From the NCBI GenBank assembly GCA_965243755.1, contig CBDEVW010000002.1, positions 372,001 through 436,000 of the forward strand: a DNA stretch of 64,000 nt. Reading direction: 5' to 3'. This stretch comes from JANSWY01 sp965243755. GTDB lineage: Bacteria > Bacteroidota > Bacteroidia > Cytophagales > Cyclobacteriaceae. The notes under the pieces were generated by a model. That model saw only the letters and a program-made list of their open reading frames with translations. It was not told where the DNA came from and made no database searches. Below, piece after piece: positions 1 to 8,708 of this stretch. A program made the translations under genes and the position numbers. Numbering within the stretch: the first letter of the stretch is position 1; every line of letters begins with the position of its first letter.

Positions 1-166
1 TTAGGAAGTTGTATGCCTCATTTATTTCAATGAATTTATCTTTAGCATTTTCATCTTTGCTGATATCAGGGTGATAAACTTTGGATAATTTTCGGTAGGC
101 CTTCTTAACTTGCTCTTTTGTTGCTCCCGGCTTAAGACCTAATATTTCAAGATATTCATTGTGCAT
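1..166 (-). CDS. DnaJ-type J-domain protein, partial (3' end outside window)
   Basis: The reverse strand reads from an ATG at 166 out of the window without a stop. The 55 visible residues are a J domain: a helix I beginning HNEYLEILGL, helix II rich in Lys/Arg (KEQVKKAYRKL), the diagnostic HPD tripeptide in KVYHPDISKD, and helix III FIEINEAYNFL. J domains stimulate the ATPase of DnaK-type Hsp70 chaperones through the HPD loop. Whether this is a full DnaJ, a CbpA-like protein or a short membrane J protein cannot be decided because the rest is missing. It lies 10 bases downstream of the Pmp3-type gene on the same strand, so the two may be cotranscribed. Confidence 0.85.
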   Translation of the reverse strand, partial: MHNEYLEILGLKPGATKEQVKKAYRKLSKVYHPDISKDENAKDKFIEINEAYNFL

Positions 167-176
167 GAAAATAATT

Positions 177-344
177 TTATGGCTGCCTGTCAGTCACTAC
201 AAGCCAGATAGCATGAATCATTCCAGGAATACCTCCAATGATGGTCAGTAATATGTTGATGAAAAAGTGCGATGTAAACCCAACTTGTAATAGTGCGGCA
301 ATTGGTGGGAAGATAATGGCAAGAATTAGTTTGATGATTTGCAT
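177..344 (-). CDS. YqaE/Pmp3 family small membrane protein
   Basis: A 55-codon gene read from ATG 344 to TAA 177-179. The product has two hydrophobic helices: the first starts at residue 3 and contains the family-typical FPPIAALLQVG, the second contains ILLTIIGGIPGMIHAIWLV. That pattern (Pro pair in helix 1, GGIPG before the His-Ala turn in helix 2) is characteristic of the Pmp3/YqaE (UPF0057) proteolipids, which are usually 50-60 residues and in fungi and plants affect membrane potential and salt tolerance; the bacterial role is poorly defined. It is followed after 10 bases by the J-domain gene. Confidence 0.85.
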   Translation of the reverse strand: MQIIKLILAIIFPPIAALLQVGFTSHFFINILLTIIGGIPGMIHAIWLVVTDRQP

Positions 345-395
345 GATACAGTAGAAATTATTTTATGGCACTAAATTATATTAAATTCTTAATTG

Positions 396-1352
396 TTAGT
401 CTACATCAATTACCACCTTGCCACTGTGTTTTCCCGCGCCAAAGTAATTGATCAGCTCAGGAATGTCTTCCATGGAATAGGGCCCGTCAATAACAGGCGC
501 AATTTTACCTTCATCAAATAGTTCATTGATCTCTTGCAGCTGTTTGTTTTGCTTGAGGGCTACTACGTTAAATTTACTCTGGACTTTTTTCTGCGCCCAG
601 TAGGTTTGTATGAGTTTAGACAGGTTGCCCCCTACTGTGCTGTAAATTCCTTCTGGTTTTAGTGCTTTCGAAATATTTTGCGGAGATCTGGTGGACTTAG
701 CGTCCAGAATAAGGTCATATTGAACATTTTGTTTCGTAAAGTCAGTTTCCCTGTAATCCAATACATGATCAAAACCGATCTCTTTCATTTTAGACAACTT
801 TTCGCCTGTATCAACTCCTGTAACCTCACAATTGAACGTTTTTGCTATTTGCAACCCAAAGGTTCCCATGCCGCCTCCCGCCCCATTGATCAGGATGTTT
901 TGTCCATTTTTAATGCGACCTACTTCGACAAGTCCCTGGTATGCTAACATGCTGGCATGAGGAATGGCTGCCGCTTGCTGAAAAGACATTTTGTCTGTCA
1001 TTTTCGTCATTGTTGTTTCCGGCACACTGCAATATGAAGCGAACGTACCCCATCCAATAGCGGAAATGTCTCCATAAACCTTATCGCCTACTTCAAACTT
1101 GCTGGTATTTGGCCCCAATGCTTCCACCGTTCCCGCTAACTCGATTCCCGGAATAATGTGTTTAGGTCTAAACAAACCAAATATCAACCGGTAAATGATG
1201 GGCTTTCCTCTCACCAGGCTCCAGTCGAAATCATTGATTGCAGAGGCATGTACTTTGATAAGAACCTCTCCTTCCTTAGGGCTCGGTGTTGGAAGATCTT
1301 CTAATTGTAGCTTTGAAGGATCTCCATATTTTCGGCAGGTTATTGCTTTCAT
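396..1352 (-). CDS. MDR superfamily NAD(P)-dependent quinone oxidoreductase / alcohol dehydrogenase-like
   Basis: The 318-residue protein is a zinc-independent medium-chain dehydrogenase/reductase. Residues 1-120 form the GroES-like domain (EVLIKVHASAIN, then GIELAGTVEALG), and residues 125-290 form the Rossmann domain with the nucleotide-binding loop NGAGGGMGTFGLQIAK and the typical following IGFDHVLDYRETDF. The Cys/His ligand set of the catalytic zinc in true alcohol dehydrogenases is not evident, which favours a quinone/enone reductase with NADPH. Length is normal for this branch. It appears monocistronic; substrate cannot be inferred. Confidence 0.85.
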   Translation of the reverse strand: MKAITCRKYGDPSKLQLEDLPTPSPKEGEVLIKVHASAINDFDWSLVRGKPIIYRLIFGLFRPKHIIPGIELAGTVEALGPNTSKFEVGDKVYGDISAIGWGTFASYCSVPETTMTKMTDKMSFQQAAAIPHASMLAYQGLVEVGRIKNGQNILINGAGGGMGTFGLQIAKTFNCEVTGVDTGEKLSKMKEIGFDHVLDYRETDFTKQNVQYDLILDAKSTRSPQNISKALKPEGIYSTVGGNLSKLIQTYWAQKKVQSKFNVVALKQNKQLQEINELFDEGKIAPVIDGPYSMEDIPELINYFGAGKHSGKVVIDVD

Positions 1353-1523
1353 AGTTGGTATGACGGGCTTCTTGAGGTTTGTATTGTTAGTTAGCTATTT
1401 CCTTCAATATATTCGGATGTAATGATTAGAATATATAAGAAAAATTGCATAGCTGTGGAGGAATAAATACTATTGAGTTGTCATAGTTTAGAAAACCACC
1501 ACCAAAACCAAACCACCTAACCA

Positions 1524-2330
1524 ATGATTCGAAACTCGCTATATCTATTATTTATTATTGTGGTCATTGGCTGTTCAGCAGAGGATTGTCCCCGAAACGG
1601 ATGGGACGATGAATTTCCTGATGACATTGTTGCAACAGCCGGTATAAGGCAATGTGCGATATATAAGGTGTCGCATAATGATACTGTATTATTATCACAG
1701 CATTTTTTTGATGCCAAAGGAAGAACTGATTCTGCTGTATATCTGATTAATATATCAGGAGAGACTTTTTATGAGAAGTTGGATTTTGAAGGCAACTCAT
1801 CATATCCAAATACCATTGCGAGATATTTACTTACAAGGGATTCTACCGGTAATGAGCTGATATTCAAATCTTATAAGCAGGGAAACAAAGTGTATGAACG
1901 GTACCAGGACCATGGAAAAACCACCAACTATTCTGAAGGATCATTTGATAGTAAGGGTAACCGGATTAACAGAAAATTTTATTCATCCGATTCTACTTTG
2001 ATCTATTATTCCATTTATGAGTATGATGATTACGGGTTATCCCGAATTACAAAATATTCCTCGGATTCCAGCATGACAGGTTATCGCGCAATTGAGAAAG
2101 GAGATGCTACAATCATTGAATCAACTTACATTAAAGATACTTTATACCTGGAGGTGGAAAAGGCGTACCGAGATTGCTCGCAGCTAATTCAGGAAACTAC
2201 CTATACGCATGGACATGAAATTGAATCCATTTCGTCCTATGAATACAATGATTTGGGGTTACCTCAAAAATCTACGTTCAGGTACTTGTCGGAAGATGAG
2301 GAGGAGGTATTTCATTATTTATATAAATAG
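1524..2330 (+). CDS. Hypothetical lipoprotein
   Basis: A 268-residue protein with a short signal peptide ending in the lipobox VIGC (Cys about residue 17), so it should be lipidated and envelope-attached. The mature part is rich in Tyr, Ser and Asp and contains repeated phrases of the type YEYDDYG and YEYNDLG spaced through the second half, reminiscent of the YD-like hairpin repeats found in many Bacteroidota lipoproteins. No enzymatic motif is visible. It converges on the GH114 gene with a 3-base gap and no terminator hairpin between them. Confidence 0.7.
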   Translation: MIRNSLYLLFIIVVIGCSAEDCPRNGWDDEFPDDIVATAGIRQCAIYKVSHNDTVLLSQHFFDAKGRTDSAVYLINISGETFYEKLDFEGNSSYPNTIARYLLTRDSTGNELIFKSYKQGNKVYERYQDHGKTTNYSEGSFDSKGNRINRKFYSSDSTLIYYSIYEYDDYGLSRITKYSSDSSMTGYRAIEKGDATIIESTYIKDTLYLEVEKAYRDCSQLIQETTYTHGHEIESISSYEYNDLGLPQKSTFRYLSEDEEEVFHYLYK

Positions 2331-2333
2331 GGA

Positions 2334-3170
2334 TTATAGACAAGTTGTAAGCCCAGCTCCTAAATCACGGTCTTTCAAAATTGATGTAAAATGTTTTGCT
2401 TCAGCAGAAGGGCAAATATTATTGAGAAATTTATTTCGACTCATATTATCGGTATATTCGACCACAAATACCGCTTTTCCATTCTCAATGTATAATTCAG
2501 CTTGTTCATACCAATCATCAGCATAAGCGTCTTCTGTCAACATCCAATCAAAATTGTTTACTAGTTCGTCTACCAAGGTTCCTGCATTTTTCTGTCCAAT
2601 TGACAGGCCTCTTTCATGTGCTTCGTTAGCCAACCATCTACAATATGCAATTTGATCATCTCTTGAGATGTCAAACCCGGGATCTGGATATTCAAACGCA
2701 TCCATGTTGTCTGGCTCCACACCATGAAACCCTTTTTCCACCAGCATGTCTAACCTTGCTTCAATTATAGGCCCAATCAGATCAAGTCTTCGAATATCCA
2801 ACCATTTTTCACCTTCCCAGCCATCATATTTCTTTCCAATGATTTCAGATGGAAACGCTTCAGTGTCTGGTCTCCAGTCTTCTATAGTCCCCACAGATAA
2901 ATAGGCAACAACAATGTTTCCTTCAGAAACGAGACGTTCTACAGTTTCTTTTGAGGTGTCAAAACCATCAACATCCACTACAGATGAAGAAAAAGAGCTG
3001 TTACTAACGTCGCTCAATTGCCAATCGAAGGAGGTTCCTGGACTGGGCGTATACCATGATGTATTAGGGGTTTGCCCAGGAATTACCTCTTCTGTATCTG
3101 GGATGAAATCATCATTTGAACAGCTAAATAACGTAATGGCAATGAGGAAGTATAATATGGTTAATCTCAT
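2334..3170 (-). CDS. GH114-like lipoprotein (endo-alpha-1,4-polygalactosaminidase / TM1410 family)
   Basis: I place the start at ATG 3170, which gives a lipoprotein signal (TILYFLIAITLFSC, Cys17); the open frame extends upstream to 3314 but would bury this signal and run into the divergent gene. The 278-residue product carries the marks of the GH114 / TM1410 TIM-barrel family: SFDWQLSD at the N-terminus, VVAYLSVGTIEDWRPD in strand 3, and FHGVEPDNMD with two acidic residues (about D154 and D157) where the family's catalytic acids are expected, then GLSIGQKNAG. GH114 enzymes cut alpha-1,4-linked galactosamine polymers, as in some biofilm exopolysaccharides; many bacterial members are uncharacterised. 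Location and family are clear, substrate is inferred. Confidence 0.8.
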   Translation of the reverse strand: MRLTILYFLIAITLFSCSNDDFIPDTEEVIPGQTPNTSWYTPSPGTSFDWQLSDVSNSSFSSSVVDVDGFDTSKETVERLVSEGNIVVAYLSVGTIEDWRPDTEAFPSEIIGKKYDGWEGEKWLDIRRLDLIGPIIEARLDMLVEKGFHGVEPDNMDAFEYPDPGFDISRDDQIAYCRWLANEAHERGLSIGQKNAGTLVDELVNNFDWMLTEDAYADDWYEQAELYIENGKAVFVVEYTDNMSRNKFLNNICPSAEAKHFTSILKDRDLGAGLTTCL

Positions 3171-3221
3171 AACTGTAATAAACATGGATGCATTAAATTT
3201 ATTGTAAAGCAATAGAATAGT

Positions 3222-4301
3222 ATGACAACCAGGATGAAAATTCAGCTGAAGAAGTTGCTGGGAATTGTTGTTGCCTGGACCTCCATTGGCTTCTTTCAAA
3301 CATTTTATGATCATTTTTTACTGACAAGCCACCTTTCAGCTGGTTTTGGACCCGAATATGATTTGATTTCTGCTTTGGTGCTTAATCTGGCATCTGGGTT
3401 TATGGGTGGGATCATGGGAGGAGTAGTTTTGATTTTTATTGTTGGTAGAAAGTACAGAACTGCACCATATTATAAAGGTATCCTGGTAGTATGTATAGCG
3501 TTTGTGGTCATTGTGTCCTTCATTACATTCCTGATGGCATTAGTCCAAACTCAGGTTAACTTCGGTGAGCTTCAGTCCAGTAATGCAAAGGAATATTTTA
3601 ATGGTTTGGTTTTTACCACCATGCATGTGAAAAACATTATCCTGTGGGCGACAGTAGTTGGCCTTACCCAGATGACACTAATGATCAATGATAAATTTGG
3701 GCATGGGCTTTTGTGGAGTATGATTCATGGGAAATATCACCTCCCCCGTACCGAAGACAGAATATTTATGTTTCTGGATCTAAAGGGCTCCACTTCAATC
3801 GCAGAAAAACTTGGTAACGAGAAGTATCATGAGCTCCTCAAGGACCTATTTGCTCATATCACAGACCCAATTCTTGACAACAGAGGAGAAATCTATCAGT
3901 ATGTAGGAGATGAAGTTGTCATATCCTGGCGATTGAATATCGGATTAGAGGAAAATAATTGCATCAATTGCTTTTTTGACATCAAACAAAAGCTGGAAAC
4001 CAAAAAAGAAAAGTACATCACAAAATTTGGTATCGTTCCTGAATTTAAAGCAGGGATTCATTATGGAAAAGTGATTGCCGGCGAAATAGGGATTATCAAA
4101 AGAGACATTACTTATTCAGGAGACGTGCTGAATACCGCAGCGAGGATTCAGAGCAAATGCAATGAATTTAATGTGGATTTACTTACAACAAAATCGCTGA
4201 TCGACAAATTGGCCTACTCCGATATTTATACGGCAGTTTCTCTGGGCAGCATCCCGTTGCGTGGAAAATCTGAAGAAATAGAGCTTTGTACCATGCATTG
4301 A
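3222..4301 (+). CDS. Membrane-bound class III adenylate/guanylate cyclase
   Basis: The 359-residue protein has about four hydrophobic helices in residues 10-155 and a C-terminal class III nucleotide cyclase domain (about 178-355) with no HAMP between them. Catalytic features are visible: metal-binding Asp186 in IFMFLDLKGST, the second Asp230 in YQYVGDEVVISW, and the transition-state pair Asn304/Arg308 in DVLNTAARIQ. It should therefore be active and make cAMP or cGMP on the cytoplasmic face; the base specificity is not certain. It is transcribed divergently from the GH114 lipoprotein with 51 bases between starts. A Crp/Fnr-type regulator at 16163-16735 has a cNMP-binding fold, but no link between them can be shown. 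Confidence 0.88.
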   Translation: MTTRMKIQLKKLLGIVVAWTSIGFFQTFYDHFLLTSHLSAGFGPEYDLISALVLNLASGFMGGIMGGVVLIFIVGRKYRTAPYYKGILVVCIAFVVIVSFITFLMALVQTQVNFGELQSSNAKEYFNGLVFTTMHVKNIILWATVVGLTQMTLMINDKFGHGLLWSMIHGKYHLPRTEDRIFMFLDLKGSTSIAEKLGNEKYHELLKDLFAHITDPILDNRGEIYQYVGDEVVISWRLNIGLEENNCINCFFDIKQKLETKKEKYITKFGIVPEFKAGIHYGKVIAGEIGIIKRDITYSGDVLNTAARIQSKCNEFNVDLLTTKSLIDKLAYSDIYTAVSLGSIPLRGKSEEIELCTMH

Positions 4302-4367
4302 GACCAATTAATGCTGCTTTTTTAGCTGGGGAATGCTTAATTTGCCACGTCATTATTTTTTAATCCA

Positions 4368-5246
4368 TTGACAGATCCTATCATAACCACCAAACTTATC
4401 AAAGCCAACGGCCTTGAGTTTACTTGCAGAATAGCCGGGAAACCATCAAATCCACCAGTTGTTCTACTTCACGGCTGGCCGGAAACCTCAATCATGTGGG
4501 AAGAACTCATGACTCACCTGGTACTGGAAGATTATTATTGCATTGCGCCTGATTTGCGTGGGTTTAGTGAAGGTGCACGTCCAAGAGGACGATCCAATTA
4601 TAGCATAGAAATTTTAGTTAAGGACGTCATTGCAATCGCAGCTTCACAGGAGATGCTGGCATTTCATCTTATAGGTCATGATTGGGGTGCTTGTATAGGT
4701 TGGCAATTGGTTCAGGATTTTGGAAATAAAGTTAGCAGTTGGACAGCCCTATCGGTTCCACATTTACAGGCTTTCGGAAAGGCGCTTGTTACCGACCCGG
4801 AACAGAGCAAAATGAGTGCATACATGAAAGGGTTTCAACTACCATATCTGCCAGAGCTAAGGTTAAAACAAAACAACTTCAAAGTGCTACGAACGCTATG
4901 GAAAAACAGTACTAAGGAGCATCAGGCAGAGTATTTAAAGGTCTATTCACAAAAAGGAGCAATCCGGGCGACCCTTAATTATTACAGGAAAAATTATCGT
5001 CTTTTAATCAAAGCCAAAGAAAAAGAGATTTTGAAGCCGATCAGTCACCCCACGTTATTCATTTGGGGAGACCGGGATATGGCCATAGGAAAGCAGTCGG
5101 TGTCTCTACAGAAAGATTATCTGAACGGACCATATGCAGTGATCATTTTAGAAAAGGCCGGACATTTTTTGATTCAGACCAGGTTCACTGAAATCAAGAA
5201 CGCTATCCTGAAACATATTACTAAATACCCTATCGAAATAGCATGA
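4368..5246 (+). CDS. Alpha/beta hydrolase, epoxide hydrolase-like
   Basis: A 292-residue alpha/beta hydrolase. The oxyanion motif LLHGWPET (about residues 33-40), a DLRGFS strand, the nucleophile elbow LIGHDWGA (Asp about residue 105), a late acidic WGDRDMA and the terminal KAGHFL supply an Asp-Asp/Glu-His triad. An Asp nucleophile in GHDWG and HGWP are typical of soluble epoxide hydrolases and haloalkane dehalogenase relatives. The start is TTG 4368: an in-frame TAA lies 30 bases upstream and the next Met is residue 43, beyond the HGWP motif. The stop overlaps the next start by 4 bases (ATGA), so translation is probably coupled with the cyclase-family gene. Confidence 0.82.
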   Translation: MTDPIITTKLIKANGLEFTCRIAGKPSNPPVVLLHGWPETSIMWEELMTHLVLEDYYCIAPDLRGFSEGARPRGRSNYSIEILVKDVIAIAASQEMLAFHLIGHDWGACIGWQLVQDFGNKVSSWTALSVPHLQAFGKALVTDPEQSKMSAYMKGFQLPYLPELRLKQNNFKVLRTLWKNSTKEHQAEYLKVYSQKGAIRATLNYYRKNYRLLIKAKEKEILKPISHPTLFIWGDRDMAIGKQSVSLQKDYLNGPYAVIILEKAGHFLIQTRFTEIKNAILKHITKYPIEIA

Positions 5247-6004
5247 AAATAGTAGACTTATCAAAACCTATCCAATATACGAAAGGAGACCCCTGGTTTA
5301 TGCGGGTAAAAATAAAACACAAACCACACAAGAAAGCCAAATGGTTGATTCGATATTTGGGCTTACCTTTCAAGTTGTTTCCTAAAAATTTTATTGGCTG
5401 GGCAGACGATACCATTCAGAAAATGGGTGTACATAGTACCACTCATATTGACGCACCCTGGCATTATTCTCCAACTGTTGATGGTAAACGCGCAAAAACC
5501 ATAGATGAGGTACCTCTGGAGTGGTGCTTTGGTGAGGGTGTTGTGATTGACATGAAACATAAGCCGGACTTTGAGGCCATTTCACAAAAAGACATTGAAG
5601 AATTTCTGAAAAAGGAAAACGTTACACTGAAGGCGGGGATGATAGTCTTGATAAAGACAGGTAGAGATAAGTATATGGGCACAGAAGACTTTTTTCTGAA
5701 AGGAACTGGAATGAGCGCAGAAGCCACCAATTATCTAATCGACAAGGGAATTAAGGTAATGGGTATTGATCAATGGGGTTGGGATCTTCCATTGAAATAT
5801 CAGGTAGAACAGGCAAAGAAAAATAAGGATAATTCTTTGTTCTGGGAGGCACACCTGGTGGGTCAAAAGAAGGAGTACTGTCATATGGAGCAGTTAACAA
5901 ACCTGGATGCATTGCCCGTAACAGGTTTTAATGTGGCTGTGTTTCCGCTAAAGATTGTTGGGGCAAGTGCAGCTCCGGCAAGAGTGGTGGCAATGATCAA
6001 ATAA
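5243..6004 (+). CDS. Cyclase family protein (kynurenine formamidase-like, PF04199)
   Basis: The 253-residue protein belongs to the metal-dependent cyclase/formamidase family: the signature HSTTHIDAPWHY (H-x-x-T-H-x-D-x-P-x-H) supplies the His/Asp metal ligands, and later GIDQWGWDLP and WEAHLVG fit the family's second His region. Members hydrolyse formamides, such as N-formylkynurenine, or carry out lactone/cyclic hydrolysis. It starts inside the stop of the alpha/beta hydrolase gene, and a hairpin terminator follows immediately, so these two genes form a complete transcription unit. A joint catabolic role is an inference from this coupling; no other kynurenine genes are nearby. Confidence 0.83.
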   Translation: MKIVDLSKPIQYTKGDPWFMRVKIKHKPHKKAKWLIRYLGLPFKLFPKNFIGWADDTIQKMGVHSTTHIDAPWHYSPTVDGKRAKTIDEVPLEWCFGEGVVIDMKHKPDFEAISQKDIEEFLKKENVTLKAGMIVLIKTGRDKYMGTEDFFLKGTGMSAEATNYLIDKGIKVMGIDQWGWDLPLKYQVEQAKKNKDNSLFWEAHLVGQKKEYCHMEQLTNLDALPVTGFNVAVFPLKIVGASAAPARVVAMIK

Positions 6005-6006
6005 AA

Positions 6007-6035
6007 AAAATCGATCACGGGACATGACCGATTTT
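6007..6035 (+). terminator. Rho-independent terminator after the hydrolase/cyclase operon
   Basis: AAAATCG at 6007-6013 pairs with CGATTTT at 6029-6035, and after one mismatch TCA pairs with TGA, around a 7-base loop. It begins 2 bases after the stop codon, and the 3' arm ends in a T run. Confidence 0.6.
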
Positions 6036-6215
6036 GAATCTAATTTTTTAACACATCACCATGGGATCTAATTGGCAATATGCCTATAAAACTTGAAACA
6101 AGGATAACGAATAATTTTAATGTGTGCAAATAACACAACCAAAAAATATTGATTTCCTGGTGCATTCAGTATATAGCTTATAATCTATTCATAAATCTAA
6201 TTTGTATCTTTAATT

Positions 6216-6989
6216 ATGGACAATGAAAACATAATGTCATGGCTGGAAAAGGGAATTGACGTATGGGTTCCGGGACAAACTGTGGATTGCGTAATAATCG
6301 GCTATGGTGACCATACACTTCATGTCCTGACACTTCGATGGAAAAATTCTAATTTTTGGGCACTACCTGGAGGATTTGTGCATCGTGATGAAAACCTGGA
6401 TGATGCAGCAAGGAGGGTACTAAAAGACCGTACTGGCTTAGACTTTCCCTTCCTGAAACAGTTTCATACATTTGGTGATAAAGGCAGGCTTGACACAGAA
6501 ATAATGAAAAATGAGTTGAAGTCTGTTGGTGTTACTAATTCAAAGGTATTTGAATTCTTAACGCAAAGATTAATCACAACAGGATATCTGGCATTGGTCA
6601 AACTGGATGAGTGTGAGCTGCAGCAAGATGTGTTGAGTGATGCTATTGAATGGAAACCAGTGAAGGAATTGCCCCAAATGATCTTTGACCACAATGAAAT
6701 TGTAGAGAGGGCGCTTATGACCATTAAAATGGAAATTAATTATCTGCCAGTGGGCCTAAGTCTATTACCTGAAAAGTTTACAATGAAGGATTTTCAGAAA
6801 TTGTATGAGTGCATCGCTGAAGTAGCGCTGGACAGGGCTAATTTCCAGAAAAAAATCCTGAAGCTTCAAATCACGAAAAGATTGGAGAAGCAAATGAATG
6901 GAGGGGCTCACAAGGCTCCTTATTTATATTCATTTGATAAAGAAAAGTACAACGAACTCCTGGAGAAGGGTATTGGTTTTATGTCCTGA
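6216..6989 (+). CDS. Nudix-like transcriptional regulator (NrtR/AraR-type) with eroded Nudix box
   Basis: The 257-residue protein has an N-terminal Nudix fold (about 20-155) and a C-terminal winged-helix domain (about 175-240: LPEKFTMKDFQKLYECI then ANFQKKILKL), the architecture of NrtR and Bacteroidota AraR regulators. The Nudix box is at residues 53-75: the glycine, the x5-E spacing and R67 are kept, but the catalytic REUxEE core reads RVLKDR, replacing the first and third glutamates. It is therefore probably a ligand sensor rather than a hydrolase; NrtR-type proteins bind sugar-nucleotide or ADP-ribose-like ligands. Its TGA overlaps the ATG of the MFS gene (TGATG), so the transporter is the obvious regulatory target. 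The ligand is unknown. Confidence 0.78.
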   Translation: MDNENIMSWLEKGIDVWVPGQTVDCVIIGYGDHTLHVLTLRWKNSNFWALPGGFVHRDENLDDAARRVLKDRTGLDFPFLKQFHTFGDKGRLDTEIMKNELKSVGVTNSKVFEFLTQRLITTGYLALVKLDECELQQDVLSDAIEWKPVKELPQMIFDHNEIVERALMTIKMEINYLPVGLSLLPEKFTMKDFQKLYECIAEVALDRANFQKKILKLQITKRLEKQMNGGAHKAPYLYSFDKEKYNELLEKGIGFMS

Positions 6990-8149
6990 TGAGCCAGCGA
7001 TCTGTCCTTATCATTATCGTATTTTCTCAGTTTGCCTGTACATCGCTCTGGTTTGCGGGCAATGCGGTGATCAATGACCTATTTGCCTCCTACAACTTGA
7101 CATATGGCAGCCTGGGATATCTAACCTCAGCGGTGCAATTTGGATTTATCATCGGCACCCTGTTGTTTGCAATATTTACCATTTCAGACAGGTATTCTCC
7201 TTCTAATGTGTTTTTTATCTGCGCATTACTTGGTGCATTATTCAACATCAGTATATTTTTTCTTCCACAACACTTTTATAGCCTGTTGGCTGCAAGGTTT
7301 TTAACTGGTTTTATGTTGGCGGGAATTTATCCGGTAGGAATGAAAATAGCCTCAGACTATCATCAAAAAGGACTGGGAAAAGCACTGGGTTGGTTAGTTG
7401 GGGCACTTGTACTGGGAACTGCGGCTCCTCACCTGATAAAATCTACCATTGGGGGATTCAATTGGCAAATTGTAATCGCGGTAACTTCCGGGTTGAGCAT
7501 TTTAGGAGGTCTATTGATTATTTTGCTTGTACCTGATGGACCGTATCGGGCTAAAAGCCCGGTATTCGATGTTAGGGCAATTTCCAGGGTTTTTCAGAAT
7601 AAACCATTTCGTGCGGCTGCATATGGCTACTTTGGGCATATGTGGGAACTATATGCCTTTTGGACTTTTGTGCCAGTTATACTTAGCCAATATCAGCAAA
7701 CACATGATACGAATTTAGCGGTTCCAATATGGTCTTTTTTAATCATTGCAGCAGGTTTTCCTGGTTGTGTCCTGGGAGGAGAATGGTCCATTAAAAAAGG
7801 TAGCGGCTTGGTTGCGTTTAGTTCATTGCTTGTGTCAGGATGCTGTATACTCACATTTCCTTTGATTTTTGACTTATCCAAACCGGTTTTAATGGTTACC
7901 CTGATTATCTGGGGAACAACAGTGGTAGCGGACTCACCACAGTTCTCTACATTGGTAGCGTCAACGGCCCCAAAACAATACATTGGTACAGCCTTGACAA
8001 TAGTCAACTGTATTGGTTTTTTCATTACTATATTTTCCATCCAGTTACTTTCCTGGATCATTCCATTTCTTGATTTCAGGTTGGTGTTTTTTATACTCCT
8101 GTTAGGACCAATATTTGGGCTTTACCATATGAGACATCACCTATCATGA
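6989..8149 (+). CDS. MFS transporter
   Basis: A 386-residue, strongly hydrophobic protein with about 12 predicted helices. The N-terminal half contains an MFS-like loop 2-3 and the helix 4-5 pattern ARFLTGFMLAGIYPVGMKI, and the second half repeats the six-helix plan after a short central loop near residue 195. This matches the major facilitator superfamily; the substrate cannot be told from sequence. It starts within the stop codon of the Nudix-like regulator and its own stop overlaps the next start by 4 bases (ATGA), so all three genes are probably translated from one message. Import or efflux of the regulator's ligand is a reasonable inference. Confidence 0.82.
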   Translation: MSQRSVLIIIVFSQFACTSLWFAGNAVINDLFASYNLTYGSLGYLTSAVQFGFIIGTLLFAIFTISDRYSPSNVFFICALLGALFNISIFFLPQHFYSLLAARFLTGFMLAGIYPVGMKIASDYHQKGLGKALGWLVGALVLGTAAPHLIKSTIGGFNWQIVIAVTSGLSILGGLLIILLVPDGPYRAKSPVFDVRAISRVFQNKPFRAAAYGYFGHMWELYAFWTFVPVILSQYQQTHDTNLAVPIWSFLIIAAGFPGCVLGGEWSIKKGSGLVAFSSLLVSGCCILTFPLIFDLSKPVLMVTLIIWGTTVVADSPQFSTLVASTAPKQYIGTALTIVNCIGFFITIFSIQLLSWIIPFLDFRLVFFILLLGPIFGLYHMRHHLS

Positions 8150-8646
8150 AAGTAAGCACATTTTTGAAGAGGCAGGGCTATACATTTGAACACCTCGATG
8201 ATAAGGTCTATTTCCGTTCCAGGCGTTTGTACCTGCCCTTCGCCTTATTCCTGGCATCATTGATGGTTTTGCTGATGGTGATCATGATTGTTCAGCACTT
8301 GTATGGAATATTAGGAGGTTTAGCTTTACTCATTCCTGCCACCATGAATTTGTTGAAACAACGTAGGGTGAAGAAATCTGTCATTGTGGATGGGCAGTTC
8401 AGGCAAATTTTACTGTTCAACCAGTTTTTTGGTATGCACAAAATTCCTTTTGATGAAGTAGTATCTATTAACTATACACAACAGGTGTCGCTAAAAGAAG
8501 AGGGGATGTTTCATAAGCACCTTTCATTGTTATTAAAAAAGGGAAAAGAGGAAGAAATATTTTCGTTTGACACCAATAAAGAAAAGAAGGAAAAACAAAT
8601 CACTGAATTAGAAAACTGGTTAAAGAAAGTGCTGTCAATTCAGTAG
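8146..8646 (+). CDS. Hypothetical membrane protein with two N-terminal helices
   Basis: The 166-residue product has a short basic head, two adjacent transmembrane helices at about residues 28-75 (LPFALFLASLMVLLMVIMIV and a second Gly-Leu-rich helix), and a mostly beta/charged cytoplasmic tail ending in a Lys/Glu-rich helix. The tail layout resembles the PH-like tails of small bacterial membrane proteins, but I recognise no named family. It overlaps the MFS gene by 4 bases and is the last gene of the three-gene unit. Confidence 0.65.
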   Translation: MKVSTFLKRQGYTFEHLDDKVYFRSRRLYLPFALFLASLMVLLMVIMIVQHLYGILGGLALLIPATMNLLKQRRVKKSVIVDGQFRQILLFNQFFGMHKIPFDEVVSINYTQQVSLKEEGMFHKHLSLLLKKGKEEEIFSFDTNKEKKEKQITELENWLKKVLSIQ

Positions 8647-8708
8647 AAAAAATGCAGTGGCTGCTTATATTAGTAAAAACCGGGAACTGCCACTTTAATT
8701 AATTACCC

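Noticed and set aside
3171..3314. Upstream extension of the GH114 frame
   Set aside because: It would hide the lipoprotein signal and overlap the divergent cyclase start; ATG 3170 is the natural start.
7693..8061. Minus-strand open frame of about 122 codons over the MFS gene
   Set aside because: Antisense to conserved transmembrane helices; no support.
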